Assembly (NCBI RefSeq): GCF_007830125.1
Contig: NZ_VLLG01000002.1
Location: forward strand, 1-64,000
Direction of reading: 5' to 3'
Source of the DNA: Chitinophaga japonensis
GTDB taxonomy: Bacteria; Bacteroidota; Bacteroidia; Chitinophagales; Chitinophagaceae
DNA length: 64,000 nt
Part shown: positions 54,049 through 62,963 of the stretch, piece after piece
Numbering within the stretch: position 1 is the first letter of the stretch
How the letters are laid out: every line of letters starts with the position of its first letter
Program-made: the position numbers and the translations under genes
Notes under the pieces: model-generated
What the model was told of the DNA's origin: nothing
Database searches by the model: none
Seen by the model: the letters and a program-made list of their open reading frames with translations, nothing else

Positions 54049-54861
54049 TTATTTTTCCATTTGTTCTGCGATTGCTGCCGACACCCCGGTAAAAGAGAAT
54101 CCACCGTCATGGAACAGGTTCTGCATAGTCACCATGCGGGTGAGGTCTGAGAACAGGGTCACGCAGTAATTGGCGCACTGATCGGCCGTAGCATTGCCCA
54201 GGGGGCTCATTTTCTCCGCATAGGCCATGAAGCCGTCAAAACCCTTTACGCCACTGCCGGCCGTGGTTTTGGTGGGCGACTGGGATACCGTGTTGATACG
54301 CACTTTATTCCGGATGCCATAGTGATAGCCAAAGCTGCGGGCAATGGATTCCAGCAGGGCCTTGGCGTCGGCCATTTCGCTGTAATCCGGGAACACGCGC
54401 TGTGCTGCAATGTACGTCAACGCCACTACGGAGCCCCAATCATTGATAGCGTCCACCTGGTAGGCGGTTTGCAGCACACGGTGCAGTGACATGGCGGAAA
54501 TGTCAAAGGTCTTGTGATTGAAGTCGTAATCCAGGTCCGTATAGGGCCTGCCTTTACGCACGTTCATGCCCATACCTACTGAATGAAGCACAAAATCTAT
54601 TTTACCGCCAAAATGTTCCATGGATTTCGTGAAGAGATTTTTCAGGTCTTCCATATTGGTAACATCGGCTGGAATCACGGGTGCATTACAGGTTTCCGCC
54701 AGCTTCTTGATCTCTCCCATACGCAAAGCAATAGGCGCATTGGTCAGCACTATCTGCGCGCCCTCTTCCACACAGCGCAGCGCCGTTTTCCATGCCAGCG
54801 AATGCTCGTCCAGCGCGCCGAATATGATACCTTTTTTTCCTTGTAGTAAGTTATGAGCCAT
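54049..54861 (-). CDS. fabI: Enoyl-ACP reductase, FabI
   Basis: 270 residues, cytoplasmic, the last reduction step in fatty acid elongation. The SDR nucleotide site is GKKGIIFGALDEHSLAWK, the active site is YSEMADAK (Tyr and Lys six apart) and the substrate loop is SQSPTKTTAGSGVKGFDGF. It is convergent with DUF2795 and starts 66 bases from recN, co-oriented. A TATTTTTG -7 box lies 22 bases before the start. Confidence 0.95.
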   Translation of the reverse strand: MAHNLLQGKKGIIFGALDEHSLAWKTALRCVEEGAQIVLTNAPIALRMGEIKKLAETCNAPVIPADVTNMEDLKNLFTKSMEHFGGKIDFVLHSVGMGMNVRKGRPYTDLDYDFNHKTFDISAMSLHRVLQTAYQVDAINDWGSVVALTYIAAQRVFPDYSEMADAKALLESIARSFGYHYGIRNKVRINTVSQSPTKTTAGSGVKGFDGFMAYAEKMSPLGNATADQCANYCVTLFSDLTRMVTMQNLFHDGGFSFTGVSAAIAEQMEK

Positions 54862-54883
54862 TGGGTCAAAAAATTGATTTCGG

Positions 54884-54891
54884 CAAAAATA
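54884..54891 (-). promoter_or_regulatory. -7 box of fabI
   Basis: TATTTTTG on the minus strand, an exact TAnnTTTG match, 22 bases before the fabI start and after recN's stop. Confidence 0.5.
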
Positions 54892-54927
54892 GTTGTTATA
54901 GTTGAAAAATCAGATATTAGCTTTCCC

Positions 54928-56577
54928 TCACTTCACCATCTCCCTGGCATTCTCCAATGCAGCGGCCGTAGGCTTTTCGCCACTCAGCATTTGTGCGATA
55001 GCGTTAATGCGCTCCTCTTCGGTAAGCAGCCGCACCCCGGTGGTTACCTTACCGGACCGGGCCTCTTTGTACACAAAGTAATGCGCATTGGCCTTGCCGG
55101 CGATCTGCGGCTGGTGAGTAATGCAGATGATCTGGTGCGCGCCGGCCAGGTCCCGCAGGATCATGCCTACCTGCCGGGCGGCTTCGCCGGAAATACCGGT
55201 GTCTATCTCGTCAAATATCAGGGTGGGCAATGCTACGGACTGCGCTACCAGCGATTTGATGCACAGCATGAGACGGCTCAGCTCCCCGCCGGACGCTACT
55301 TTTCGTATAGCCGCAAACTGCCCGCTCTTGTTGGCGTCGAACAGGAACTCGATATTATCCTGCCCGAAAGGCTGCAGCGCTCCCTGCACAATATCCACTT
55401 TAAGGCGGGCATTGGGCATGCCTACCTGCGCCAGCAGGGCGTTCACCTTCTTTTCAAAGGGCGCTGCCTGCTGCCGGCGCTGGGCGGTGATGGCATCCGC
55501 CATTTGCTGCAGGGACTGCTGCAGGGCGGCCAGTTCTTTTTCCAGTTGCAACAACTGGTCGTCCAGGTTCAACGCGCTTTCCACGCGCAGCTCCAGGTCC
55601 GCTTTCAACTGCAGCAGCTCCGCCGTGGTCTGCACGCCGTGCTTTTTCAGCAGCCGGTAGCCGGTGGCCAGCCTTTCATTCACCAGCTCTATGCGGGCGC
55701 CGTCATACTGCACGCCGTCATTAATGCGCTCTACTTCATCCGCTATGTCCTGTAGCTCCACGTAGGACGATTGCAGTCTTTCCGCCAATGCAGGCAGCTC
55801 CTGCTGGAAGCCTGCCAGGCCCTGCAGGGCGGACTGCAGTTGTTTGAGCTGCTGCAGGATGGGCTGCTCATCTTCCTTCAACTGGTAGCATACCCTGGTG
55901 AGGGTATTCTTGATCTCTTCTGCATGGGTCAGCACCTGTAATTCTGCATCCAGTTGCTCTATTTCATTTTCTGTAAAGGCCGCCTCTTCCATCTCGTCCA
56001 GCAGGAATTTGTTGTAGTCCAGCTCTTTATTGGCGTTATCCCGCTGATCCTGCAATTGCTTCAGTTCCTTTTGCACCTGGCTGTAGCGCTGCCATTGCTG
56101 CTGGTACTGCTGCAACTGTTCCGGCCTGTTGACCAGCGCATCTATCACGGCGCGCTGGAAATCGCTTTTTTCCAGGTCCAGCGTGTCAAACTGCTGGTGC
56201 AGGTCCACCAGGTAATTGCTCAGGTCTCCCAGTTGTCCCAGGTTCACGGGCGTATCATTCACAAATGCGCGCGACTTACCGGCGGCGCTGATCTCCCGCC
56301 GTATGATCAGTATGTCTTCCAGGTCCAGCTCATGCTGCCTGAAAAAATCGGCTACCTGCGCTTTTTTCACCTTGAACATGCCTTCTACCACGCACTTGCC
56401 GGTCTTGTCAAACAATACGCCGGGATCGGCCCGTTCTCCCAGTATTAAAGACAAAGCTCCCATGAGAATGGATTTACCTGCGCCCGTTTCACCTGTAATG
56501 ATGTTAAGGCCGCCGGAGAAATCTACCTCCAGGTGGTCAATGATCGCATAGTTCTTAATAGTCAGTTTCTGTAACAT
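54928..56577 (-). CDS. recN: DNA repair protein RecN
   Basis: 549 residues, an SMC-like ATPase acting with RecA in double-strand break repair. MLQKLTIKNYAIIDHLEVDFSGGLNIITGETGAGKSILMGAL carries the Walker A (GETGAGKS). Long coiled coils (150-350) and the C-terminal LSRLMLCIKSL (ABC signature), LIFDEIDTGISG (Walker B) and CITHQPQIAG follow. In many bacteria recN is SOS-controlled, but I see no TTAGTA operator before it here. Confidence 0.97.
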   Translation of the reverse strand: MLQKLTIKNYAIIDHLEVDFSGGLNIITGETGAGKSILMGALSLILGERADPGVLFDKTGKCVVEGMFKVKKAQVADFFRQHELDLEDILIIRREISAAGKSRAFVNDTPVNLGQLGDLSNYLVDLHQQFDTLDLEKSDFQRAVIDALVNRPEQLQQYQQQWQRYSQVQKELKQLQDQRDNANKELDYNKFLLDEMEEAAFTENEIEQLDAELQVLTHAEEIKNTLTRVCYQLKEDEQPILQQLKQLQSALQGLAGFQQELPALAERLQSSYVELQDIADEVERINDGVQYDGARIELVNERLATGYRLLKKHGVQTTAELLQLKADLELRVESALNLDDQLLQLEKELAALQQSLQQMADAITAQRRQQAAPFEKKVNALLAQVGMPNARLKVDIVQGALQPFGQDNIEFLFDANKSGQFAAIRKVASGGELSRLMLCIKSLVAQSVALPTLIFDEIDTGISGEAARQVGMILRDLAGAHQIICITHQPQIAGKANAHYFVYKEARSGKVTTGVRLLTEEERINAIAQMLSGEKPTAAALENAREMVK

Positions 56578-56747
56578 ATAGGGAGTTTGTGTTACTGGTA
56601 CGAATTAAAATGAAAAGCCTGAATTTTAAGCAATAAGTTATTAACAATGTGCTGATGTGCTCATAGCAGGTACAAAGTAAGCCGGCAGGAACGAATTGTA
56701 TATGCGCACAGCATCCCTCCGCTTTGCGCTGCCGGCACATCCGCACA

Positions 56748-58226
56748 TCACTTCACCCGCTGTAACCCGGCCTTCGCCCGCTGGTCCAGCGAGTTCTTGT
56801 AATCATGGCCCTCCATGTTCAGGCAGGCCTGGTAGCATTCCCGGGCTTTGGCTTTATCCCCGCGCTTTTCGTAGATGTTTCCCATTTGCAGGGCGGAGCG
56901 GGCGGCATAGTATTCCGGGCGGTTGGCGCCTACTTTTACAGTGGCTTCGTACATGGCAATGGCCTGGTCGTCCATTCCCATCTCATCATAGATACGGCCC
57001 AGGCGGTAGGCATATTCCAGCTTTTCTTCCAGCAGGGCAAAGTCGGCTGCCTTTTTGGTCTGCATTTGTTTCAGCGCCTCCTGGAAAAGGCCGCCATCGC
57101 TCAGCAGGCGCGCTTTCAGCAGCAGGGGGTTGGGCCATTTGCCGCTTTTGGCCTCTTTCTGGGCCTGCTTGTCCTCATCGGCTTCCGTGCTGCCGCGGGT
57201 CAGTATCATGGCGCGGTACTTATTGGCGGCGTCCATGTTCCCGTGCAGGTAATAGTACCAGCTAAGCCGCTGCAGGGCATGCTTCAGGTAGAACTTGCCT
57301 TTATAGCGCCTGATAAATCTTTCCAGGTACACATGCGCATCGTCGTCCATACGGGCCAGCTTTAGCTGCCCCAGCAGGCAGTCCGCATAGGGAATATCCA
57401 CATAGTGCACGTTATCATTCCGATCCGTCAGCACGGCTATGCCCAGCACCGCTTTCTGGTTGGTAGCGGCCAGGCTGGCCACCATGATGGCGAACAGGTA
57501 GTTGTTGCGGGTATCCAGTTGCTTTTGCCGGATGAACTGCCACAGTTCATCGGGGTTGTTCTCCATGAACTGCTTCAGGTAGCAGTAATAGTAATATGCT
57601 TCGGGGCGGAAAAGACGGGCCAGGGGCGCATTGCTGTCAATGAACGATTGCAGGTTGTCCATCCCCTGCCTGATACTGCCTTTCATGCCCAGTATATTGC
57701 TTACCCACTTGTAGCCGTCCGGGATGGTGCCAAACACGGTTTGCATGGCGCCCAACAGCATGCTGTTAGGCTGGAACTGCGGGAACTTGCGCTGGTTGTC
57801 CTTCAGCAGCATATAGGCCTTGCGGATCTCCCAGCCGGCGTCCCATTTTTCCCCGAACTTGATGCGTACCATGGCCCACTGGAAATGGATGGCCGCCTGG
57901 GTGAACAGGTGGTAGGGAGAGCTGTCCGGCCCCTGCTCCATCCTTGACAGGCGGGTGGCGCGGGCTCCTTTGGTGGCAGCATACATGGCCGGGTCTTCAT
58001 TGAAGAACAGGGGGAAGAAATCAGCATAGTTATCCAGGAAATATGGGATCAGGTTATCCGGGTGCTCCTGTTTCTCCGCCGCCAGCAGGGCCTTGCCATC
58101 GTTAATGCGCAGTTGCATAATGGCTTCGTAGGCTTGCTGGCAACGGGTGTTAAAATCATATACCGGCTCGCGGGCGGTAACGGTAAAAGCTATACTCAGT
58201 AAGATCAGTGATAAGAAAATGCGCAT
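56748..58226 (-). CDS. Exported tetratricopeptide-repeat-like protein
   Basis: 492 residues from the ATG at 58226 (MRIFLSLILLSIAFTVTA, a signal peptide); the earlier ATG at 58277 adds 17 unlikely residues. The body is helical, with repeat-like pairs of helices throughout and clear TPR-like units at the end (AIAMYEATVKVGANRPEYYAARSALQMGNIYEKRGDKAKARECYQACLNM). It is conserved in Bacteroidota as a large TPR/DUF protein of unknown function, probably periplasmic. It lies 170 bases from recN. Confidence 0.75.
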   Translation of the reverse strand: MRIFLSLILLSIAFTVTAREPVYDFNTRCQQAYEAIMQLRINDGKALLAAEKQEHPDNLIPYFLDNYADFFPLFFNEDPAMYAATKGARATRLSRMEQGPDSSPYHLFTQAAIHFQWAMVRIKFGEKWDAGWEIRKAYMLLKDNQRKFPQFQPNSMLLGAMQTVFGTIPDGYKWVSNILGMKGSIRQGMDNLQSFIDSNAPLARLFRPEAYYYYCYLKQFMENNPDELWQFIRQKQLDTRNNYLFAIMVASLAATNQKAVLGIAVLTDRNDNVHYVDIPYADCLLGQLKLARMDDDAHVYLERFIRRYKGKFYLKHALQRLSWYYYLHGNMDAANKYRAMILTRGSTEADEDKQAQKEAKSGKWPNPLLLKARLLSDGGLFQEALKQMQTKKAADFALLEEKLEYAYRLGRIYDEMGMDDQAIAMYEATVKVGANRPEYYAARSALQMGNIYEKRGDKAKARECYQACLNMEGHDYKNSLDQRAKAGLQRVK

Positions 58227-58291
58227 GCGCAAAAGTATTTCAAATTCTATTCCAACTAACGTGTCCGCTGCATGCAATGCATAAAAAAGTG

Positions 58292-58337
58292 AAAGTCCCG
58301 CTCCTGTCCCGGCATAGCCGGGATAGAACGGGACTTT
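58292..58337 (-). terminator. Terminator after the zinc-ribbon gene
   Basis: AAAGTCCCG pairs with CGGGACTTT and, inside it, TCCCGGC with GCCGGGA, giving a stacked hairpin. T runs flank it. On the minus strand it follows the stop at 58404. Confidence 0.8.
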
Positions 58338-58344
58338 TTTAGTT

Positions 58345-58405
58345 GACAGTCGTTAGTTGGCAGTTGGCGGTCTTACTGCCAATTGCCAATTGCAAACTGC
58401 CAATT
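58345..58405. repeat. Word-based inverted repeat (GGCAGTT / CCAATTG)
   Basis: GTTGGCAGTTGGC-type copies (58353-58370) face CTGCCAATTGCCAATTG and CTGCCAATTA copies (58376-58405). It lies directly after the zinc-ribbon gene, upstream of the terminator. Confidence 0.6.
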
Positions 58406-59156
58406 ATATCGTTACGGTAGCGTCCAGGTCATTGTCCACTACGATACGTCCGCAGTGCTCGCATACAATAATCTTTTTACGCTGGCGGATCTCTGCCTGG
58501 CGCTGCGGGGGAATGGCGTTGAAGCAGCCGCCGCAGGAATCGCGCTCGATGGATACCACGGCCAGGCCGTTGCGGTAGTTCTTACGGATCTTCTCATAAG
58601 CGGCCAGCAGGCGGGGCTCTACCTTGGTACGGGCATCCTCGCTGTTCTTACGGATCTGGCGCTCTTCCTTGTCGGTTTCCGCGATGATCTTTTCCAGCTC
58701 GCCTTTCTTGTGCTTCAGGTTATTTTCTTTCTCCACGATCGCCTTTTTGGCGTTTTCCAGCAGGCGGGTTTTATCCTTTATTTCATCATTCGCATCCTTG
58801 ATATGCTTTTCCGCCAGTTTGATCTCCAGCGTCTGCATTTCAATTTCCTTGGTGATGGCCTCAAACTCACGGTTGTTCTTTACGTTATCCTGCTGCTTCT
58901 CATACTTCTTCACCAGGGCTTCAGACTCCTTGATGGCGGCCTTCTTGTTGGCGATAAAATCCTGGATGCCGCGCAGCTCGTCTTCCACATGGGTCAGGCG
59001 GGTGTTCAGCCCTTCCACTTCGTCTTCCAGGTCTTTCACTTCTATTGGCAATTCTCCCTTCAGCACCTGGATCCCGTCCAGCTTGGAATCGATCTTCTGC
59101 AACTTGAGTACAGACACCAGTTTTTCTTCTACGGAGTATTCTTTTACGGTAGCCAT
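58404..59156 (-). CDS. Coiled-coil protein with C4 zinc ribbon
   Basis: 250 residues. Residues about 20-180 are one long coiled coil (VKDLEDEVEGLNTRLTHVEDEL, EITEIEMQTLEI-type heptads). The C-terminus has CGGC near 202 and CEHC near 226, a four-cysteine zinc ribbon like CT398/CdsZ-family proteins, which are linked to secretion or nucleic acid binding in some bacteria. It is nine bases after the nif3 gene, a common pairing. Role unproven. Confidence 0.85.
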   Translation of the reverse strand: MATVKEYSVEEKLVSVLKLQKIDSKLDGIQVLKGELPIEVKDLEDEVEGLNTRLTHVEDELRGIQDFIANKKAAIKESEALVKKYEKQQDNVKNNREFEAITKEIEMQTLEIKLAEKHIKDANDEIKDKTRLLENAKKAIVEKENNLKHKKGELEKIIAETDKEERQIRKNSEDARTKVEPRLLAAYEKIRKNYRNGLAVVSIERDSCGGCFNAIPPQRQAEIRQRKKIIVCEHCGRIVVDNDLDATVTI

Positions 59157-59164
59157 ATATTGTT

Positions 59165-60259
59165 TTATAAATAATTTACCGGATTTGTTTGAATAGTAGA
59201 TTTAAGAGGCGCGAAATTACGAAATTTTTCCGTCAAAATATTGTAAAATAATTCTATAGTGAACTGCTCGCTCTCAAAATGACCTATATCTGCTATAATT
59301 AGCTGGTTTTCAGCATCAAAGAACTCATGATACTTGAAATCGGCGGATATATATGCATCTGCCCCCGCTGCAATGGCCTGTTTCAGTAAAAAGCTGCCCG
59401 CACCGCCGCACAGGGCCACCTTTTGTACCGGCCGGCCCCGCAGGGGCGTATACCGTACGCAGCCGGTATTGAAGCGCTCTTTTACCAGGCGCAGGAAGTC
59501 CATCTCCTCCATGGGCTGCGGCAGCCGGCCGCTAAGCCCGGATCCTACCTGTTCATAGGCATTGTCCAGCCGTACAATGTCGTAGGCTACCTCCTCGTAG
59601 GGATGGCTGCCCAGCAGGGCCTGCAGCACCGGCCGCTCCAGGTAGGCAGGAAAGACCACTTCCAGCCTGGTTTCCGGCTCCGTATGCCGCTGCCCTTGCT
59701 CTCCTACATAAGGGTTGGTGCCGGCGCCGGCCTTAAAAGTGCCGCTGCCTTCCGCCTGAAAGCTGCACTCGCTGTAGTGGCCGATATTACCGGCGCCGGC
59801 GGCAAACAGCGCGGCCCGTACCTTTTCCGCATCCGCATGGGGCACAAAGGTGTACAGCTTTTTCAGCAGGTCTTTCCCGGGGGCCAGCACCCGGCAGTCC
59901 TGCAGCTCCAGCCGCTGCGCCATCATGGCGCTGACACCGTTGCGCACATTGTCCAGGTTGGTATGCGCAGCATATACCGCTATATCGTGCTTAATGGCCT
60001 TAATGGCCACCCGCTCCACGTAATTGCTGCCGGTGATCTTCTTCAGCCCGCCCCATATAATGGGGTGATGGGCGATCACCAGGTTGCAGCCGCGGGCAAT
60101 GGCTTCCTCCATCACCGCCTCCGTGGCGTCCAGGGTTAGCAGCGCATTGGTCAGCTCCCGGTTGGGATCGCCCAGCAGCAGCCCGGCGTTGTCATAACCT
60201 TCCTGGTATTGCAAAGGGGCAAACGATGCCAGGACATCGGTCACTTCTTTTATCTTCAT
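59165..60259 (-). CDS. Nif3-like dinuclear metal centre protein
   Basis: 364 residues, a member of the Nif3/YbgI family with hexameric, two-metal active sites. VIAHHPIIWGGLKKITG and AHTNLDN hold metal-binding His/Asp, and the C-terminus GADAYISADFKYHEFFDAENQLIIADIGHFESEQ gives the others. The middle is the extra CutA-like insert of about 120 residues typical of longer members. Biochemical role uncertain; some act as GTP cyclohydrolase-like enzymes. Confidence 0.93.
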   Translation of the reverse strand: MKIKEVTDVLASFAPLQYQEGYDNAGLLLGDPNRELTNALLTLDATEAVMEEAIARGCNLVIAHHPIIWGGLKKITGSNYVERVAIKAIKHDIAVYAAHTNLDNVRNGVSAMMAQRLELQDCRVLAPGKDLLKKLYTFVPHADAEKVRAALFAAGAGNIGHYSECSFQAEGSGTFKAGAGTNPYVGEQGQRHTEPETRLEVVFPAYLERPVLQALLGSHPYEEVAYDIVRLDNAYEQVGSGLSGRLPQPMEEMDFLRLVKERFNTGCVRYTPLRGRPVQKVALCGGAGSFLLKQAIAAGADAYISADFKYHEFFDAENQLIIADIGHFESEQFTIELFYNILTEKFRNFAPLKSTIQTNPVNYL

Positions 60260-60398
60260 AGGGGAAAATTAATGGTTTTAACAGGATTTTCACGGGCCCT
60301 TATGAAATAGCGGTGTTTTCCCGGTGTTTCCCCCCTGTAGCTGCGGTAAAACCTTTGGTAAACTCCTGTCTAACTACTGTGAAGTCCCTGTGAAATGA

Positions 60399-60406
60399 TA
60401 AATTTG
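60399..60406 (+). promoter_or_regulatory. -7 box of the M32 carboxypeptidase gene
   Basis: TAAATTTG is an exact TAnnTTTG match ending five bases before the ATG at 60412, again predicting an almost leaderless transcript. Confidence 0.5.
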
Positions 60407-60411
60407 CCCCC

Positions 60412-61911
60412 ATGATAACGGTTAAATCAACAGACGAGCTTTATACAGCCTATCAACAAAAGATGCAGCAGGTGGCCGATGTGCGCAATGCCATGGCCGT
60501 GCTGGGCTGGGACCAGGAAACCTACCTGCCGGAAAAAGGGGCCGCCTTCCGCGGGCAGCAGCTCACCACCCTCTCCACCATCGCCCACGAATTATTTACC
60601 GCACCCGAGCTGGGCGAGATACTGCAGGAGCTGCGCCACCGTGGCGACCTTTCGCCCCGGCAGCAAAAGAATGTGGCCCTTTCCCTGGAAGACTACGAAA
60701 AAAATAAAAAATATCCCTCCAGTTTTGTAGCAGACCTTTCCCAAACCACCAACACCTGCTACCATGCCTGGATAAAAGCCCGCAAAGCCAACAGCTACGC
60801 GGAGTTTGAGCCGCTGCTGGCCAAAATGATCCTGCTCAAGCAGCAGGAAACCCACATACTGGGCTATGAAGGCCATCCCTACAACGCCCTGCTGAATGAA
60901 TACGAGAAAGGCGCCTCCACCGCCATGCTGGACAAGGTGTTCGACGCGGCCAAAACGGCCCTCACACCGCTGCTGCAAAAGGTAATGCAGCAGCCGGCCG
61001 TGGACAGCAGCTTCCTGCACCGGCATTATGCCCGGCAGCCACAATGGGACCTGGGCATGGCCCTGCTGAAAGATATGGGATACGATATGGCGGCGGGCCG
61101 GCAGGATATTTCCGAGCACCCCTTCACCACCAGCTTCAGCCCGCAGGATGTGCGCGTGACCACCCGCATTGACGAGAACGACTTTGGCAATATGACCTGG
61201 AGCTGCATACATGAAGGCGGCCATGCCCTGTATGAGCAGGGACTGAACCCGGAGGAATACGGGCTTCCCTGCGGAGAAGCCGCCAGCCTGGGCATTCATG
61301 AGTCCCAGTCCCGCCTGTGGGAAAATAACGTGGGCCGCAGCCTGGCCTACTGGCAGCACTATTACCCGCAGTTGCAGCGCAGCTTCCCGGACCACCTGCA
61401 ACAGGTGCCGCTGGAGCAGTTCTACAAGGCCATCAACCAGGTAAAGCCCTCGCTGATCCGTACGGAGGCGGACGAGCTGACCTATCATTTCCATGTAATG
61501 ATCCGCTATGAAATAGAGAAGGGACTGCTGGAAGGCGCCTATACCACCAAAGACCTGCACCAGGTATGGAATGCTCACTACCGGCAATACCTGCAGGTAA
61601 CCGTGCCCGATGACACGCGGGGCATCCTGCAGGATATTCACTGGTCGCACGGCAGCTTCGGGTACTTCCCCACCTATTCCCTGGGCAGCTTTTACGCTGC
61701 ACAGTTCTTTGCCGCCGCGCAGCAGCAGCTAAACGGGCTGACGGAACAGATCGCGGCCGGGCAGTTCGGCCCCCTGCTGGCCTGGCTGCGGGAAAACATT
61801 CACCGCCATGGCCGCTATTATACCTCCAATGAATTATGCGAAAAGGTGACCGGGCAGCCGCTGGACTTCCGGTATTTCCTGGAGTATGCGGAAGGGAAGT
61901 TCTTAGATTAG
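60412..61911 (+). CDS. Carboxypeptidase, family M32
   Basis: 499 residues, the usual length for the thermostable carboxypeptidase 1 family. It removes C-terminal residues broadly but not proline, in the cytoplasm. The zinc motif is IHEGGHALYEQGL (HEXXH), with the third ligand Glu in IHESQSRLWENNVGR; RTEADELTYHFHVMIRYEIEK and YFPTYSLGSFYAAQFF are further family motifs. It is monocistronic, convergent with the rhodanese-thioredoxin gene. Confidence 0.96.
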   Translation: MITVKSTDELYTAYQQKMQQVADVRNAMAVLGWDQETYLPEKGAAFRGQQLTTLSTIAHELFTAPELGEILQELRHRGDLSPRQQKNVALSLEDYEKNKKYPSSFVADLSQTTNTCYHAWIKARKANSYAEFEPLLAKMILLKQQETHILGYEGHPYNALLNEYEKGASTAMLDKVFDAAKTALTPLLQKVMQQPAVDSSFLHRHYARQPQWDLGMALLKDMGYDMAAGRQDISEHPFTTSFSPQDVRVTTRIDENDFGNMTWSCIHEGGHALYEQGLNPEEYGLPCGEAASLGIHESQSRLWENNVGRSLAYWQHYYPQLQRSFPDHLQQVPLEQFYKAINQVKPSLIRTEADELTYHFHVMIRYEIEKGLLEGAYTTKDLHQVWNAHYRQYLQVTVPDDTRGILQDIHWSHGSFGYFPTYSLGSFYAAQFFAAAQQQLNGLTEQIAAGQFGPLLAWLRENIHRHGRYYTSNELCEKVTGQPLDFRYFLEYAEGKFLD

Positions 61912-61938
61912 AATGTAAAATTTCAAATAATCAATATC

Positions 61939-62015
61939 AAATGTAAAAATTGGTGGACATGTCTTGAGTACAACTAAATTGCCCAAATTAGACATTGCCG
62001 CCAACTTTTACATTT
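61939..62015. repeat. Word-based inverted repeat (AATGTAAAA) between convergent genes
   Basis: AAATGTAAAAATTGG (61939-61953) and CCAACTTTTACATTT (62001-62015) pair over 15 bases with one mismatch. Further ATGTAAAA/TTTACAT copies occur on both sides, from 61912 to 62037. It may serve as terminator for both genes. Confidence 0.65.
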
Positions 62016-62037
62016 TACATTCATCATTTTACATTTA

Positions 62038-62727
62038 TCATTTCATCATCCCCTCCAGCTCCTGCAGCGATATCACGCCCTCCTTCCGGCCTGTTTCCTT
62101 ACCATCCTCGTAAAAAACGAAGGTGGGCAATGTATGGGCCCGGATGGATTGCATAACCTGCTGATCATTTCCTCCATCCACCTTTACCAGCCGCACCTGC
62201 TGGTGGGCCTGCAGGAATTCCTGCAGCACAGGCTCCATTTTACGGCAGGGCGGGCACCAGGGCGCACCTACGTCTACCAGCACCAGCCCTTTTTGTATTG
62301 CCTGCCGGAAGCCGGCCACAGAAAGCTGTTCTTCAGGCTTCGCGCCGCCTTCCAGCGCTTTGCCGGCCTGCTTCCAGGCCAGGATGCCGCCTTCCATTTC
62401 CACTACCTTACTGAAGCCGTTCTCCCGCATCCATTTGGCGGCCGCAGCACTGCGGCCCCCGCTCAGGCAGTAGATGTATACCGGCTTTTGTTTGTCCAGG
62501 TACTGCACCCGGTGGGCAAATTCCTTTTTATCCGTGTAGTCCGCCTGCAGCGCACCCGCCAGGTGGCCGGCATTGAATTCCTTCGCCGTTCTTACATCAA
62601 ACAACTGCACAGCAGGCTGCTGCACTCCTTTCTCAAAAGTGATCACATCCACTTCCTGGGCCTTTGCAGCCAGTGAAAGGCTGGCAAAGATCATCATGGC
62701 CAGGCCCGGTTTCAAATATTTATTCAT
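62038..62727 (-). CDS. Exported rhodanese-thioredoxin fusion protein
   Basis: 229 residues with signal peptide MNKYLKPGLAMMIFASLSLAAKAQ. Residues 25-125 are a rhodanese domain (active-site Cys87 in YIYCLSGGRS); 135-229 are a thioredoxin domain with CPPC at 158-161 in GAPWCPPCRKMEP. It would act in the periplasm in thiol or persulfide redox exchange. The fusion of a sulfurtransferase with a thioredoxin in one exported chain is less usual than either domain alone. Start and signal are clear. Confidence 0.9.
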   Translation of the reverse strand: MNKYLKPGLAMMIFASLSLAAKAQEVDVITFEKGVQQPAVQLFDVRTAKEFNAGHLAGALQADYTDKKEFAHRVQYLDKQKPVYIYCLSGGRSAAAAKWMRENGFSKVVEMEGGILAWKQAGKALEGGAKPEEQLSVAGFRQAIQKGLVLVDVGAPWCPPCRKMEPVLQEFLQAHQQVRLVKVDGGNDQQVMQSIRAHTLPTFVFYEDGKETGRKEGVISLQELEGMMK

Positions 62728-62963
62728 TCGTTTTGGTTATTTTTATTCCTGTTAGCTCTGCAAAGTTCCTGAAACTGATCAACATCACCCAATACGGAGG
62801 AATTTGTTGACCAGTATCATATAAATATCATGCCATTGAATATGTAAAATAGCTTAATTTTAATCGAGTTTTCAACACCTATACCGACAAGAAATAAACT
62901 GCTATCCTGCAACAGGGGGAAGAAGAACTATATCCGGAAGATAACCGAATACAGGATAGGACT

